Shown one piece after another: positions 50,662-50,948 of a stretch of 50,948 nt of DNA. The stretch is taken from assembly GCA_035294265.1 (NCBI GenBank), contig DATGLK010000057.1, positions 1 through 50,948 of the forward strand. The letters are read 5' to 3'. The number at the start of each line of letters is the position of its first letter. Positions within the stretch are counted from its first letter, which is position 1. Origin of the DNA: Candidatus Binataceae bacterium. Lineage in GTDB: Bacteria > Desulfobacterota > Binatia > Binatales > Binataceae. The notes beneath the pieces were generated by a model that made no database searches, was not told the origin of the DNA, and saw only the letters and a program-made list of their open reading frames with translations. The position numbers were made by a program, and so were the translations under genes.

Positions 50662-50948
50662 ATGGGTAATCAGATCCGACTCGAGATCGAGCAGCGTACG
50701 CCATTTGCCGGCGGCGCCTCCTTTGGCGACACCGGCCCCTACGAGCGGTTGCTGGGCAAGGTCTATTTCGCGATCGATCCCGCCGAACCAAATTTGCCCT
50801 ATATCTGCGATCTCGACCTAGCGCCGCGAAATCGCGCGGGATTGGTGGAATTCTCCGCCACTTTGGATATCGTCAAGCCGGTCGATTTGGCGCGCGGCCG
50901 GCGCCGGCTTTACTACGAATTTTCCAATCGCGGGGGCCGCTCCATGAT
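50662..50948 (+). CDS. Alpha/beta hydrolase-domain protein, N-terminal part (partial)
   Basis: The frame is open from ATG 50662 (gagaggga ahead) to the window edge, 95 codons. FGDTGPYERLLGKVYFAIDP, then CDLDLAPRNRAGLVEFSATL and LYYEFSNRGGRSM resemble the N-terminus of long alpha/beta-hydrolase-domain proteins (PF20091 type), which are often encoded in catabolic regions of soil bacteria. Catalytic residues would lie beyond the window. The first 20 residues look like a plain cytoplasmic start, without a signal peptide. Confidence 0.75.
   Translation, partial: MGNQIRLEIEQRTPFAGGASFGDTGPYERLLGKVYFAIDPAEPNLPYICDLDLAPRNRAGLVEFSATLDIVKPVDLARGRRRLYYEFSNRGGRSM

Overview
The window is about 51 kb of GC-rich bacterial DNA with dense coding on both strands. 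A Gram-negative envelope is indicated by an RND pump with its adaptor, an MlaC-type periplasmic lipid carrier and several Sec signals. Isoprenoids come from the MEP pathway (ispG). The mix of soil-type catabolic genes (nitrile hydratase, Rieske oxygenase, luciferase-like monooxygenase, amidohydrolases) with glycogen and polyphosphate genes suits an uncultivated soil proteobacterium-like or Binatota/Desulfobacterota-like lineage. That taxonomic guess is weak. No rRNA, tRNA, CRISPR array or intact transposon was seen.

Layout, left part. 0-3 kb: the 3' part of serA and then purA, with an orphan SLATT-like 2-TM gene overlapping purA tail to tail. 3.5-9.1 kb: a hypothetical gene, an exported methyltransferase, an APC permease and a beta-propeller gene cut by one in-frame TGA. 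9.3-14.5 kb: a small membrane protein with a strong terminator, ispG, an AhpD-like protein, an HExxH protein with an arginine-rich tail, a YkoP-like protein and an excisionase-type HTH gene. 14.8-18.9 kb: DegT aminotransferase, MlaC and GlgB. 19.4-23.8 kb: RND pump and adaptor. 23.8-27.8 kb: a decayed Ser/Thr kinase, ppk1 and a 2-hydroxyacid dehydrogenase.

27.8-45.7 kb is the metabolic heart of the window: a TPP-dependent enzyme next to the dehydrogenase, a Rieske oxygenase divergent from a cobalt-type nitrile hydratase operon (beta, alpha, activator), two tandem NTF2/SnoaL-like proteins, an ACMSD-like amidohydrolase, a luciferase-like monooxygenase with an extra C-terminal domain, an alpha/beta hydrolase, a second amidohydrolase, an N-acyl-D-amino-acid deacylase and 3-hydroxyanthranilate 3,4-dioxygenase. 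Together they could oxidise, hydrate and hydrolyse a nitrogen-containing aromatic or nitrile substrate. The substrate is not evident and joint action is inference from proximity. The last 5 kb holds a membrane protein, a broken and two intact methyltransferases (surface glycan or lipid modification is likely), a Phd/VapC toxin-antitoxin pair and the start of an alpha/beta-hydrolase-domain gene.

A recurring theme is gene decay. The window contains a frameshifted kinase/zinc-ribbon gene, a frameshifted mazE/mazF pair, a frameshifted methyltransferase, a propeller gene split by a stop codon, and a junction joining two N-terminally truncated genes (DUF3443 and an unknown one). These point to active turnover of accessory genes between intact housekeeping blocks.
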